Assembly (NCBI GenBank): GCA_024336345.1
Contig: JANFOG010000004.1
Span: 2,480,001-2,544,000, forward strand
Origin: Mariannaea sp. PMI_226
Taxonomy: Eukaryota; Ascomycota; Sordariomycetes; Hypocreales; Nectriaceae
Direction of reading: 5' to 3'
DNA: 64,000 bases
Shown here piece after piece: positions 47,555 through 60,676 of this stretch. The translations under genes and the position numbers were made by a program. The first letter of the stretch is position 1; each line of letters begins with the position of its first letter. The notes beneath the pieces are model-generated. The model made no database searches and was not told where the DNA came from. It saw only the letters and a list, made by a program, of their open reading frames with translations.

Positions 47555-50500
47555 AATTAATTAAGTATTAGAACTGTAGGAAGATTTTCTTTCTTGACTG
47601 GGAGTTCACGAGAATAGTAAGAGAAAAGAATGATGGCAAGCTACTTATAAGCTTTGGCAGAAGTGAGTGAATGAGAGTCGTTATTGAAAGTGAAGAGGCC
47701 GTATGAGAAGGAGAAAGGGGAGAATATATATATACATATGCATACACAACAAAGACACAGGAAAACATTTGATCTAGGGTCAGAATCTAAGTAGCAGCTC
47801 ACAGAATCGTGGAGCATGATGGAGCACGTTGGGCTTCTACGCTTGGAGCATGACGACAAGGGTTCATCATCCGACGTTTTGCTGTTCCTGTTCTACCCCC
47901 AAACGGGGAAACGAAAAACAAGATAGTATGGAAAGTGGGAAAGGGGATACTCGATGTACCATAGTAGGTAGCCATGGACGGGCTACTGGGGGGAGGGAAG
48001 AATACCTGATACTGATGGTGTTGCCTCAACATCTCGGGGGTTCTCTGGCGGCGACGGCGGCGGTGGAGCTGAAAGTCCAGGGCGCCTCGGGCATTGATTG
48101 GTGACCGGGAACAGCAGGGGCAAGATGCGACGCGCCGAGAGTACAAGAGGCTGTGGGCGGCATGCCGTGCTGGACGGCGGCATGTTGGCTGTCGAGGAGT
48201 CGTGATGTGGCGACGGTGTTTCAGAAGGGTTGAGTTGTCATGCTCCAGAAGATACAGAGTGATGGTCTACCTCGCCAGGTTACCGGGGCCATCAGCCATG
48301 GGGTCGTGGCCTGGCTTCCATTCCCTTGGCGCCCGTGATCTGCCCCGAGCTTTTTCTTCCTTTAGTGGATGCATTTGCGCCTGTCAAGCCCTGCGGCTCT
48401 CCTGTGGCTCCCTGTGGCTCCCCGTCCTGCCGATTTTATCGGCGCTAATCCAGGGGTACATCGCAACTGGGCATTGCGGCAAGTATCTGCGGATGCGAAT
48501 AGGAAACGCGCCTATGGGACTGGTGAACACGAAACATGAGACTTTCATCTTTTATTCTCATGCCTCTAGGATAATAGCACGTAGGAGATTATCGTCACAA
48601 TACAAATGGGGGAAGCTCTCCCGTTCATTTTCTTTTTAAAATAAGATGTGTTACTATCAACTTGTCCCCTTTCTTCTCCTTGCTTGCCTTTGTTTTGCCT
48701 CTCACTACTAAAGAGAGAAGAAGTGCATGCTTGATTCAGGAACGAGAGCGGCAATGTAACCAAACGAACGGAGTGGTCCAATCTATTGCTCTTGTCGAAC
48801 GTGGGAGAAACCTATGAATTGGAGATACCATGTTGGGCCAAGGAGATGCCGCATCTCATTTCTAGCTTGTTAGTCTCGTCATACAGTCCATTGCTCCCCC
48901 CTTTGACCAACAGCTCGGCGCTGTTGACTTCTTTTGTGTGTACCAACAATGTGGTGCGGTGCATCTCTGCTCCGCCCCTGGTCACGATGGCATGGCATGC
49001 ACACGGAGATTTCATCGTCATGCGCTCCCAGGAACATGCATACGGAGTAGTTCCATTTCATGCTGTCTACCCTGATTTTGTGCGCTGGCTTTTTTTTCTC
49101 CTCCCCCTTTGGATAAGCCAGGGTTCTGCATTCATTGACTAACAGATCTGCGGATCTTAGAGTTACAGCTCCATCCGCCCAACCTTGGGATGGCAGAAGA
49201 GGTTAAGCCTGCAACCATTCCCATGTCATTCTTTACCATCCACTGCTCTCCCTTTTCACATATTTCCCGTGCCATTGGACAAGAGAGTTCTCAGTCAAGA
49301 GATGGTGCGACATTTCAAACATGAAACCCGTCCTTAGCTGTCCCCTTCACATCTTCAGCTCAAAGTTATATTCAACTGCCGGCTCTTGTGCTTGAGTCCA
49401 GGGCGATATCACTACCATCAGTCCCAACCGTAGCCCTAGTATCAATCCATTCTCCCCAAATAGGAATGGGCTTTGCACAATCACCCTGTCAATGATGCGA
49501 CTTCTCAGAGGGCCTTCCACAACGGACCCATCTTTGTAGAGTAGCTCAGTGTTTCTATATTCAGTTCACACATCGCTTGCACGGTTAGTCAATACGGATC
49601 CAATAAGGATCCTGTCTATGCCAGGATGCAAAAATGGAAAGAGAGAGATGACTGAATGTTTGGAGGGACGGTGATATGCATGCGCCATGCCAAGGCGTTT
49701 TGCTAGCCACTGTGCTTCGTACCGCAAACCCTCTCTGCACAACAGGTTCCTGTGGCTCCCACGCCACGGCCCATGCAGGTGGGATCTTCATGGCCCAATC
49801 CATGACCTTGGTCGTAGCAGTAGTACATACTTCCTTCAGCCAGCGCATCAATGCTTCCATGCCTCCATGTGATCAATGGCCAGTTTTCGTGAGGGAACAT
49901 CGCTCTGCGCCATCACAGTCAACGTTCGACCAACTTGCATGTGCTCCTCCTACATAAATTGGAACCCTAAGTTATTTCCACAGTTCTCTTTCTGCCTCGC
50001 TACATTGCCACCCCCCCTTGTTTCTGTAACCATCGCGTTGTTGTCAACTAATACTAGCGGGTCAATATGAGTATCATGTTGATTAGGAGGTTTCGGCAAC
50101 TCATCCACCAGAAATATACGCAACCTGACTGGCTGAGTTCTTCTAAATCCCATCATCCTTGTGTAAGAGCCCGTACAAAAAAAGGAAAATGAAAAAAAAA
50201 AGCAAAAGCTTTAGGTTGTTTTTGGGTTATTCTCCGAATCTCAACAAAGGCCACCTGTGGGACAAAGAACGGAAAGTAGCTCGAAACATTGGGTGAAACA
50301 TGCTACAATTAGCTTCCGGTGGCGGCCGAGACGGACAACATTCTCCTAATCACCTCGGCGGTGATATGCACAGGATTTGTCAACGCCTTATCGGATCGCT
50401 CTCCAGTTTCCTTTCACACTCCATCAGTTTTCTTCTCACCCTCATCTCATGCTCCTCCTCCTCCGATGTACCTCCGTATAGAGACATTCCTTACCCAGAG

Positions 50501-51746
50501 ATGAGTTAGGCATATCTTGCTAGCTGTTACCTTGAACTACCTCCCAGATTCACATTGTGTACCCTGCCGCGTCGTCCCATACAGCTCTTTGATAGGCGCA
50601 CACAAGACACGTTCATCAAAGCTCCCAAATGAGCTGCTGGACCACTGGCGTTCTTAGATTGGATGCATGGCGCTTAGCTTTTCCAATTATCCGCTCCACC
50701 AATTAGCAATAAAGAGCCGCCTAGACAAAATTCGCCCAAAGTGTTGGTATCACCATTGGTTTACAGATCATCGCAACATTGGACGATTTGAGGCCCCAGA
50801 GCGCGTCGCAGAATGAGAAAGTTCCAGACTCCGCTCAGCGGACCATCTTTTTCGTCCCCTCGCTGATTCGCGAACTCTTCCATACCCAGGTAAGAATATG
50901 ATAGGTAACGTATGTTACTGATGCCACTTATCATTTCTCAGTACACAGAGAGCCTACTTCTCCATAATGACGACAGTTGGGGAGCATTGAATCCTGTTGT
51001 GCCAACACATTCAAGCCATTATAGCCATTATAGCAGGATTTGGTAATACCGACATAACTCAGCCCATTCCGCTTGAGTCACATATTTTCTAAACATCCAT
51101 GTGAGTATGTGTTCACACGGCATACTCTGAAACAGGTTTACAAAGTCTTCCACATCAATTACCTGACCTTACGGTGGATACTATGTTGTCTGTCCTCCGA
51201 CAACCAAAAAAAAAGCCTCTTCCTTCGGAGTCTTGCGCCCAACATAACACAATACATACTTATCCTATTGTTCAGTCGTCGTTGGCCCTTGGAATTGGTG
51301 AGACGACATCTCATATGCGTGGCCTGGCACGCTCCTCCGCCAGGCACATTTGTCAAGCACATCGGACGACTTTGGCACCAAGAGAATAAAGACAAAAATC
51401 CCGGGGACCATCAGATTTATAATAGCACCTAAAAATGCTGTACAATGCCATATATGAAGGTATATATATACATATATATCGTACGTATGTACGCCTGTCT
51501 GTGTGTATTGATATTTAGATGAAAATGGACAAAAGAAATGCTGTCTCGGTGGACAAGAAACATGGTACGCGCTAAAAGCACGCTGATAGATGGATGGGAT
51601 ATCGATCAGGACTCCTGACTCCTCTTTACCCTTGGCTACTGCCGAATTCCAGATACCTTTCCAAACTCAAACTCATCCGTTATTTTCCCGATTTCCTTCA
51701 AGATTGTTGCCGTTGTCGTTCCTTCATCTTATGTTGTCTTTTTGTT
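47555..51746. other. 4.2-kb gene-poor spacer
   Basis: Between the GH76 start and the 3' end of the SH3 gene (both minus). It holds (TA)n-type runs near 47725-47745 and 51460-51480. A 181-codon plus-strand frame (48094-48639) has cysteine- and arginine-rich composition but no motif. Opposing frames of 60-90 codons lie around 49585-49957. I see no supportable gene. Confidence 0.5.
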
Positions 51747-54704
51747 TCAGTACAATTTTGGTGTTGGAGGCATCGGAGGAATCATCTCATTACTGCCTAT
51801 CGATCCAGCCACGCTCCCGGGTCGTCCGCTCGATCCAGACCTATTGGACCTGCGAGTGGCAAGTCTACTCAACATGCCTCCTTTCCTCTCTTGACTCAAG
51901 AGACTGACTCTATCAGAGGACAGGAGGTTGCTTGGATCTCGCAATGTGCTCACGTCAACAAAGGCCTTGGGGAATATGCCCCAGGTGCCCTTGGAATTCA
52001 TACCGGACCAACACCAATGATCTCGATAGGTCCCTAGAGAAAACAGTCAGTCATACGTTCGTGTTGTTCGAAAGACGATTTCGTTCCGGATGCTCGAAAC
52101 TTACAGCCAATGTTGCTCAAAACCTCATTCCTCTCGAACTTGAGCCATTTGGTGCCCTTTTTGTCTTTGGGATTGAATTTCCACTTTGTTGTCACCTGGA
52201 TTTGGCTCGATCCTAGCATCTGGATCTCTGCCTCCGGGGGTTGATCCAGCTTCAGGATTTCCGTAGGCACGGATGCATAGACTCCATCATGCCAACCCAT
52301 GGCCCACTCGCCGGAGTACTTCTCAGGCCAACTAAGGCCCACGACTCTGGCACCTTGGATCATCTCCAATGCAGGGGTTTTGTCGGGGAGTAATCGTTGA
52401 CCAAACGCTCTTCGAGCAGATTCCCTGGCGGTGCCCGTAGGCAGAAGGGCTATGTCCTTCGCTACTTCGATCACTGCATGCTTGGTTTGAGGATTCTTGA
52501 AGTGGATATCGTAGTTGTTCTTGTACTTGGGAGGTATAGTTTCTGTTTCGATAACAGTGACTCCATGCACTTGTGGTAGAGGCCGGGGATGGCTGGCCAA
52601 GTGTAAGAAAAGGGCATTTTGGCTGGTGAAGACTGTCGCGTCACTGGCGTGTAAAGTCCGGCCTTGGCTAGTACAGAAAAGACATCCGTACAGGACGTCA
52701 TCCGTACGTCGTGTCGAGATATGACTTTTCTGGATGAAACGCAGCCGGAAATCGATGCCACTCTTGCTGAAGTTACCATGGTCTAGTTTCAAGTTAGTAC
52801 ACATGAGCCTTGAAGACCAGTAAAAATAATACGCACCAGTTTCATTCACATCCAACTCGATTTCTTTAAAGTTGAGTTCAAAGAAACAGCTGATGCATTT
52901 TCCAACAGTAGCAGTAGTGGAAAAGCCCTGCGCAAGTTAGGCATGATGTCACTAGTTGTTAGAATGGGGATGGACGAACCGCTTTCTTTTGTTTCTTCAC
53001 ACCGATTCCACCCTGCAAGACGTCCCTAGCGCCGTCGCAGAATCCTTTATGGATTAAGAAGGAGCTTTCAGAATGAATCTTGCAGTCGACGGCAAATGGG
53101 TTGGGAGGATGATCCGGCTCAGCCATTTCCGTCTCGACTGGGATCGGACCGTAGTCAACCTCCGGCGCCGGGTGAGTCCTGGTTTGGACATTGTTGCGCT
53201 CCTCATACACTGGTGGCGGGGCTGGTGACGGGGGAGTCAAAGCTTTCGTACCCTCTCTAGATGAATGCCTAGCTGGCGGCAACGGTAATGGTTTAGCGAA
53301 TACGGGAGTTGATGAGCCGAGCGTAGGGCTGTTTCCAAGAGGAGATGTGAGAGATCCAGGGCGGTCGTAATTAGTGAGAGGAGTACTGGCTCCATCTGTT
53401 CGCCGGCTGTTGTTATTGTCAAAAACAGAACTCATGCTAGATTCTAAGGATTCTGGACGAGATCGAGGTCGAGATTGTTCGTAGGAAGCTGGTAATCGAG
53501 TTGCGAGAAGAGCATACCTTCCATTCTGGTTCTCCTGATCCGAGACTGCATCCTCGGGGATAGGCGAGGACATGATGGACGCAGAACTGGCATACCGTCC
53601 TCGTGGTGATGGGATTGGGTATGGGTTATAGCTCCGCTCATACATGGCCGGCTCAAGCCCTGCTGGGCTGAATCTGGGATCATGGTTGTATTCTGATGAC
53701 CGATCTGAAAGGGCCGCGCTCAAAGTTCGAGGGCGATACTTCGTGGCAGAACGAATCTCGGGACTAATTGGGGGGGAGATGGGCTCCGTCGAGTACTCAG
53801 CAGGTGCGACAGAAGGCCTCCTCTCAAAAGAAAAATCATCCTTCATTCGGCTTTCGGGAATAGGAGGACGGGTTTTGACATCCCAAGGATCAGCAGATGG
53901 CAGCCTTGGAGGCGGCTCAACAGGAGTGCGATGTCGGCTTGGAATTCGCGGCGGAGGTGGGAATTCGTCATAAAGCCCCGCGTCAGGACCTGACTGACTT
54001 TGCATCAGTTGCTTCAACTCAGCAGTGGCTGCCTCCACGGTCGAGTGTTCACTTTGCCCATTCGCGGTGAGGTCTGGTAGGTCTGGTAGGTTTGGTGGAG
54101 TTTCAATTGGAGTTGTACCCAAAGAATACGATTTAGGAAATAGAGGAGGAACCGGAGGTACAGTTGGCGACAGGGGAGGAGACCTAGGAGCCGATGCGCG
54201 GGTGACAACTGATCGAGTATCGAAGTCGGCAGGCACCTCGAGCTTCATACGCACAAGGATACCATAAATCACCGGAGCTGCTTTCCGGGAAAGAGCTTGC
54301 AACTCAGCAAACTTTTCCGCATCGAAGTCGTCGAGCTCAATGTAATCATCAAACTCCCAGAGCAAGTCGGTCAAGCCTGAGCGGAAAGTAGCAATTTCGT
54401 CTGTTGTGGTAAAAGTCAGTCATGATGGATGCCACGGGCGGAGGCGGAGTACACTTGATCGCTGTGCGGTGTAGAGGCCTGCCTTACCGTTTTCCCTGAG
54501 TGCATCCAAAAAGTTGGAGCTGTACTCTTCGAGATGCTTGCGACATAGCGGCTCGATCTTCTTGAGTGCGCGTTCGCCTTCCTTGACGAGCGCCCGGGCA
54601 GCCTTAAGCATGGGCTGAGAATCACCAGCATTCTGAACGGCGAGTTGGCCCTTTTCGACGATGTCTCGGAAGGGAGCCACAACGAGTTCTTCGACGTCGT
54701 CCAT
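51747..54704 (-). CDS. SH3-domain scaffold protein with conserved N-terminal helical domain
   Basis: Five exons, 54704-54488, 54400-52980, 52927-52837, 52782-52105 and 52033-51747, give 897 aa. All phases fit. Introns are 87 nt (GTAAGG), 52 nt (GTTCGT), 54 nt (GTGCGT, with a perfect TACTAAC branch) and 71 nt (GTAAGT). An acidic helical N-terminal domain (1-120, LTDLLWEFDDYIELDDFDAE) precedes a long Pro/Ser/Arg-rich disordered region (about 130-420) with PPPRIP- and PLPLPP-type ligand motifs. A beta-rich domain of unknown type with several Cys follows (GKCISCFFELNFKEIELDV). The SH3 domain (about 763-828) is split by the last intron: KWLKFERNEVLSNIG before it, and WSGMNSKGTWGIFPKAFV after it. 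Probably a cytoskeletal or signalling adaptor; I cannot name an orthologue. The start is the first ATG, at 54704. Confidence 0.85.
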
Positions 54705-57700
54705 GGTGAGCAGGCTCGACGGAAGCGAGTCGAATAGAGCTCCTGGCGACAATCGGGACTATTAAATTGTGGTGGTAATGCTTGATCTAGCTTCCAATGA
54801 AAAGGAAACAAATTTGTGAAAGGAAGGTGAGGGACGAGTGGGAGAGAGGGACCGAGGAAGTGGGCGTGTAAGTCAATAATATGTTGTGGCACAAGTAAGC
54901 AGAGGCCGCAGCGGCAGCAGGGATTAGAGGGATTAGATGCGTAGGCGCAGCGAGCGACACCAATAACAGCTGCGTCGAAAAGAATCGAGGAATTTGGGGT
55001 GGAGAGGGACAGACATCACACGACAGTAGGAGGGATGATGAACCGCCCGGGCTGGCTGGTGGAGCTTGATGGATGTGAAGATATTATAGCTACGCAAACA
55101 AGAAAGAAAAGAAGGGGCCAGAGGTGCGCTTAAAGGGACGCCAAGGAAGAACCATACATTCTATGTACTGTAGCAACTTGGACCCATGACAGCACGAAGA
55201 AGCATGGGCCGTCCTAGGAACGAATCATGGGTGGAATAGAGGGGGCGGAACGAGTGGACATCTGAGCGAGCGGTTGGGTGGACTGGTGGAGTGAACCCCC
55301 CTCCCACATGGGGATCACTGCCATGGTGTGCCTGTTTGCTGTGGTTGAAATTCGTATGCACCTCTTCCTCCCACGTTACTGATCCCTGGACTCAGCTTCG
55401 TCTCCCCGGTGGTGAACTAGGCACGAAGTAGGCGAGCAACGACTGTGGGGTCATTGCCAAAGAAAAACAGAATGCTCTGTGCCGCGTAATAGTACATAGT
55501 AGGTCTCTTTGTATCTCGGACCTGGAGCGTGTGATGTACCGTAGTATTAGTGTCAATGTGCCTAGAGTCAGCCTGGAGGAGAGCCCCAGCGCTGGCGAGA
55601 AGTGCATTGCCCCAGCCTAGCAAACAATCAGGTTAGGTAGGTTGGTTGACGTTCAGCCTGCAGGAGTTCTGGACAGCTTCCTCCAGCCCTCTCAGTAACT
55701 GGGCGTTTCATCGGCGCTGAGGGACAGGTCGAATGCTGCATTAGGCAGCGAACCAGAAGAGGCGCCCGACTCGAGGTTGCATACAGTACAGTTTGATGGT
55801 GGCATGGTCAGGATAGGAGCATTAGTGCTGTGGTACCGACGACAACCGGAATGGCCCATGACAAGGCAAGCAGAGAGAAAGAAGGCGAAAGCACAGGACT
55901 GATGTGGCAACTAGCGCGGGGTTTGCTCGCAGGGCCTCGCAGGGCCTCGCATTGTTTCTGCAGGGGGTTTGGTGGATGGTGCCGATAACGATTGGTTGCA
56001 GGGGTCAGTATCCTTCACTTAACCTTTCAGGGTATAGGTTTGGGGATCAGACACGGGAAAAGCAACGAGAGTTGAAGAGTTACATGGTGACCACTCGTAC
56101 TACTCGAGTCGGGCAGTTAGTGGACAAGAAACAACACAACCAGGGTTGAAGGAACAGGAAGGAACAAGGAAAATGTTGTGCCCTTTAGCTGACTCGATGC
56201 TGCTACATATACAGCAGTATGCAGTGTGTTTTGTAGGGCACATTTGGGAAGGATCAGATCGACGACGGGAAGGACAACTGCTATCTACCTAGTACCGTAG
56301 CTTGGTACCGTGAGGCAACAAGGCGCCCGTGCTCTTCTCAGGCACTTCTTTGAGATATTCATCAATGTTGCTCAACGTGATCTCTACAGTACTGTACCTT
56401 GGTTGTTTGGTTGCTTAGTTGGGGGAAGCTCCACCTTACCTAGGTACTCCGTACATTGTATGTTGACTGATCGGAAGTACGTACCCACCCAGTGCCAGAT
56501 ACCGCGAAGTAAAGTCGGGGCATGGTTTTAGGAAAGCGGAGTCCAACATCTTCCATCTTTGTAGTCCCACATCCCGTGGCCACGTTTTTGCATCAGCGCA
56601 ACGGGATTGGGGGACGTTGCTTTTGTCGTGACTTTCTTTTCCATTTTTTTTTTACTTTTCCATCAACTACTCCATACGGATTACATACTCGAACCCAGAA
56701 CCCCATCGGGAACGCTCCACAGTCAGACCCCTGATGAAGCACCGGAAGCTTCTCCGTTCCAGGTTAACGGCAGAGCGTGAACACAGTACTCACGATAGAT
56801 GACTGGCAGGACAAGTCTCGGCCCTCGTGCTCCATCATCCACCGATAGCCTAGTTTTCAGGGGTTGCTCTCGGTGACTTGGGCTTCAGGCCCCGTGATAG
56901 GTGCCCTGAAAGTAACTGTCTTCGAAGCAATCATTTCTCTTGCTCAAGTCTCGAGCTCAATCCATATGTTCTATCTAGTTCTGTCTCTGTGTATGCAGGT
57001 CTTCATCGCAAACCAAGTTTGGGCATGTGTATTTCGTTGGCTACCAATAGATATCAGACACTTATCTCGACCTCTGGTCCTTGGGGTGGGGGGACATCTC
57101 CATATTCTTCATCAATTCGGTCACCAATCTGGTCAACTAGCATTTCTAACTGAGACTACGCGATCTTGACCGAGGTCCCTTCTGGGAATGCCCCGACAAA
57201 ACCTTATGAGATGATCTCCGTCTGTAGTAGCCTCCACCAGGATATGTACCGCCTAGATCAACTCTTATTACGAAATCGGAATACTGTGCAGTGCTTCCGT
57301 GCATTAGTTGCATGCTTTGCTTTTGTCTGCCGGTTCAACCATGTCTTCATCGAACAGCCCTATCCCGGTAGACCACCAACGTTGCAATTCTATGTTAGAA
57401 AGTACCCACACAAAACCTATTCATCCAGTGGCGTTTCATGACCACCCATCCTCTGAACGCGGTCATATATGAGCTATGTCAATATTGGGTTTTAAAATGA
57501 CCATGGTGTGAGCACGGAATGCCGCACAAACCGATAGGTAGCGTTGTTGTTGTTGGAATAGCATGATATTGTGGGCTTAGTCTTGAAATCAGGGGTTTTC
57601 TTTTTTTTCTCATCATAGCGCAGGCTCAATGAGAGATACCATAGTACTTACAGAAAAATACATACAGCATCTAGGTCGAGAGCAACTCAGATCGTCTTTC

Positions 57701-60676
57701 ATTGTATCCACCTCCCACTAGGATGTAGACTTCTTGACAGATGTCAGAATCCTGTAAAATCGATCAGTCCCACAGATCAACTCTTCTATGTTAATGATCC
57801 CGTCCGCCAGAGCACAATTTTACTCTAGGATGCAGATCCTCTTCGGTTGGCACCATGTCTGTTTATTCTCCGTTGTCAACAGAATCGAACAGGACAAAAT
57901 CAGTGCGTTGGGGTGCTTAGCAGCAGGGTTCGCTGATGGCTCGAGCCATCAAGCGGAAATGGGAAATTTGAAGCTCATCCATGCCGTGCCGCTTATACTA
58001 GATCCCTGTATTCTTCAGAGCCAATGCCATGTGCAGACCATCCGTCCTCCGTCGTAGTTAGCTATGACCTTACCGTACTCCGTACTATATTGCGAAGTAA
58101 TTAAATTACCGATTAGTTTGTGAACCGTCGGATCCATCCCGAGAAGTGGACTGGTACATAGTAGGATCCGGTTGTTCAGGAACCTGTTGATGTGGTCCAC
58201 CTCCATGGCATGCCATAACATGGGTCTGTTTATTACGGTGGACATAGTGCAGGGTAATCGTATGTATGCAGAATGCGCGTTGATTCCAGACGAAGTGATT
58301 CTTGGGACTCGGACCTGCATGAGAATTATGCTTCTGTTCCTAGACGGTTTGCGTAACCCAGACCTTACTGTGCCTGGCAGGTCAGAAACAAGTGCCAGGG
58401 GAAAGGGGTGGATGATTCGTTCATGCTGGGGTGCATATGTCAGCTTCAGCAATCTCACACTCACACATGCATCAGATCGTTCTGTCTCCTCTCGCATCGG
58501 CTGATACCTATGTATCACCTCTACATAGTACCTCGTCTTTATTGGTGTTGCCATAGGACGTCCTGGTACATAGTAACCGCATCGCTGCCCAGTCTTTGTG
58601 ACCGGCCCACTAGAGGCCAGAATCGATCGCAGTCTTGGCTGCTTGTGCCAAGATTTGATTATACAGTAAGAATTAACTCAAGTTTATCGCGGCTTGGACG
58701 AGCTACTGGATGCGCACGTGAATCATTTCTTTGTACAGATTCCCATACAATGTGATGGGGCCTGTCGAATAAATTACTGGGACTCCCCATCCCCCCATCT
58801 CCTGCTTCTACACAGTATACAGGGTAGCACGGAAGTACTTAGCCACCCACGTCTTGTTATCTCTTGTTATCTCCACCTCAAGTCAGCTCAACAAATTGTG
58901 TCTGCCTGTTTCTGTTATTATATCCACGAGCCAATGGGGATGATTAACGTCAATACGGAGTGCTAATTAATATGACATGCCACCCGAAGCTCGGTTTGTA
59001 GTTAGGCTGGCGGGAGATCGATCATTCAGGGGTGAGCCGACCAAGTAGTGTACTCTATGTACTCTGTAATAAGGTGTTGTAGTAGCGAATCCTGCCGATC
59101 AAGGAGCCGAAGTAGGCAATTACGGACCATATTATAGCTCGGGAACGGGACAATGCTTCAAAGTCACCGAGAGACTATGTAATAGTTCAGGTCAGTCATG
59201 ACTAGGGTGCGCCGCCGGCTGGGTTCATCAAAACAGTAGCGCTGCTACGCAAAGCGGGATGCTAAACTGGTCGCAGGCTGCGATCAAAGTGGGAGGCGGC
59301 CATCGCTATCGTACATGCCTTGTAACAACGGCAACAGGGTAGCTCATCAACTCCATTCACAAGGTAAAAGAGGACGCCTCCACCTCGGACCGAACAAGGC
59401 CTGATTACAACTCCAGTGTCGTTTCTCACTAGCCCTCCTCTCTTGGTGTCGCTACATATTCTGCTACACTAAGTGTATTGCAATTACGGAGTTGATGCCA
59501 AGTCTGTTTCCTTTCCCGGCCATCCTCTTCAACCATTTCTATCTGTTGATGATGGGCCAACAACTGCTGCTCTCTCCCTCTCCCCTTCCACCTCTCTCCT
59601 TGTCTGTTTCTTATCTCCACCCTCCGCACTCCACTAGAGAAACCGGGTGCAGTGCGCAAGCAAATCTGGCGCCACTCCCAACATAGCAGCTACAGAGAAC
59701 TGGCTGATCGAGCTAATGAAACCTGCCAGTTTCCTCAGGCTTTCAGTATCGAAGTTTCGACTTTTCCTACAGTTTCCCATTTCAGATATGGATTAGCGTC
59801 TCTCGGGCTGAGTAGCGAGAACCGTAGTTGGGGAGAAGAAGAGAAAGGGGGGGGAGGGGGGGGAGGAAGCCTCCTATGAGGCAAAGTCCACTCAGCCCTC
59901 CTACACGAAGCGTGAGCGACGGCTCCACGTGAATCGTGTGGTGAGGGCTGCCCTGAGTCGTACTTTGGTATGCACAGAGCATAGCGTACGAATGCGTGGG
60001 CGTAGTGGGCGCGCCTTGTCTGGCATTCTAGAAGGGTGTCTTGTGTCTGCCCAAATCTTCCAAATGACGCCACCTAACGGGGCGGGATTGGTGGCGTCTA
60101 GATCAGTGGGCAGCTCAAGCTTGAAGTCGGTAGTCTAGTCTAGTAGACACCTTAGTGGATTCGTAGGCTTAATTACCTGTTCTGCCACTTCGCCCCCTGT
60201 CCCGCGACCTCGACCTGAGAGCAATAGTATTTTGCCTCAAGCCACTACAGGCATGGTCGGTTCTTATCTTGGTGACCGACAATGTCATTGCACCGGCTAG
60301 CCAGAATACGGTGCCTCTCTCTGGTCATTTGGTACGAGAAGAAAAGCCGAAGTCAAGGCATTCAAGGCGGTGCACGCCATCAAGCAGCAGGTCCAACAAC
60401 GAGCAATATCATCAAATTATTTATCCTCGTGCTCACTGCCAACAATATCTTTTGGTGGATACGTTGTATAGTATTGAAAGTCAGAACGCGGAAAAATATA
60501 CCAAAATCAATTTTGAACCCCGTCGTAACCTCAATACTCCATGCCACGTACCTGTTGCGATATCTCCGTCGCCCGCTTTACGCGCTCAAAATCCATTCTC
60601 TCCAAATCACCCTCACCCGATTGCTATCCCACCCAATGTAGTCATAGATCTTTCCAGGGATATCAATTTCATTCTT
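54705..60676. other. 6.0-kb gene-poor spacer
   Basis: Between the SH3 gene start and the TMEM16 3' end (both minus). It contains two copies of GTACTCCGTAC (56444-56454, 58075-58085), a G-rich purine run near 59836-59872, and a 179-codon minus frame at 58015-58554 opposed by plus-strand frames of 110 and 115 codons. No frame shows a recognisable domain. I report no gene. Confidence 0.5.

Noticed and set aside
48094..48639. 181-codon Cys/Arg-rich plus-strand frame
   Set aside because: No family resemblance; low-complexity and likely chance in a GC-rich patch.
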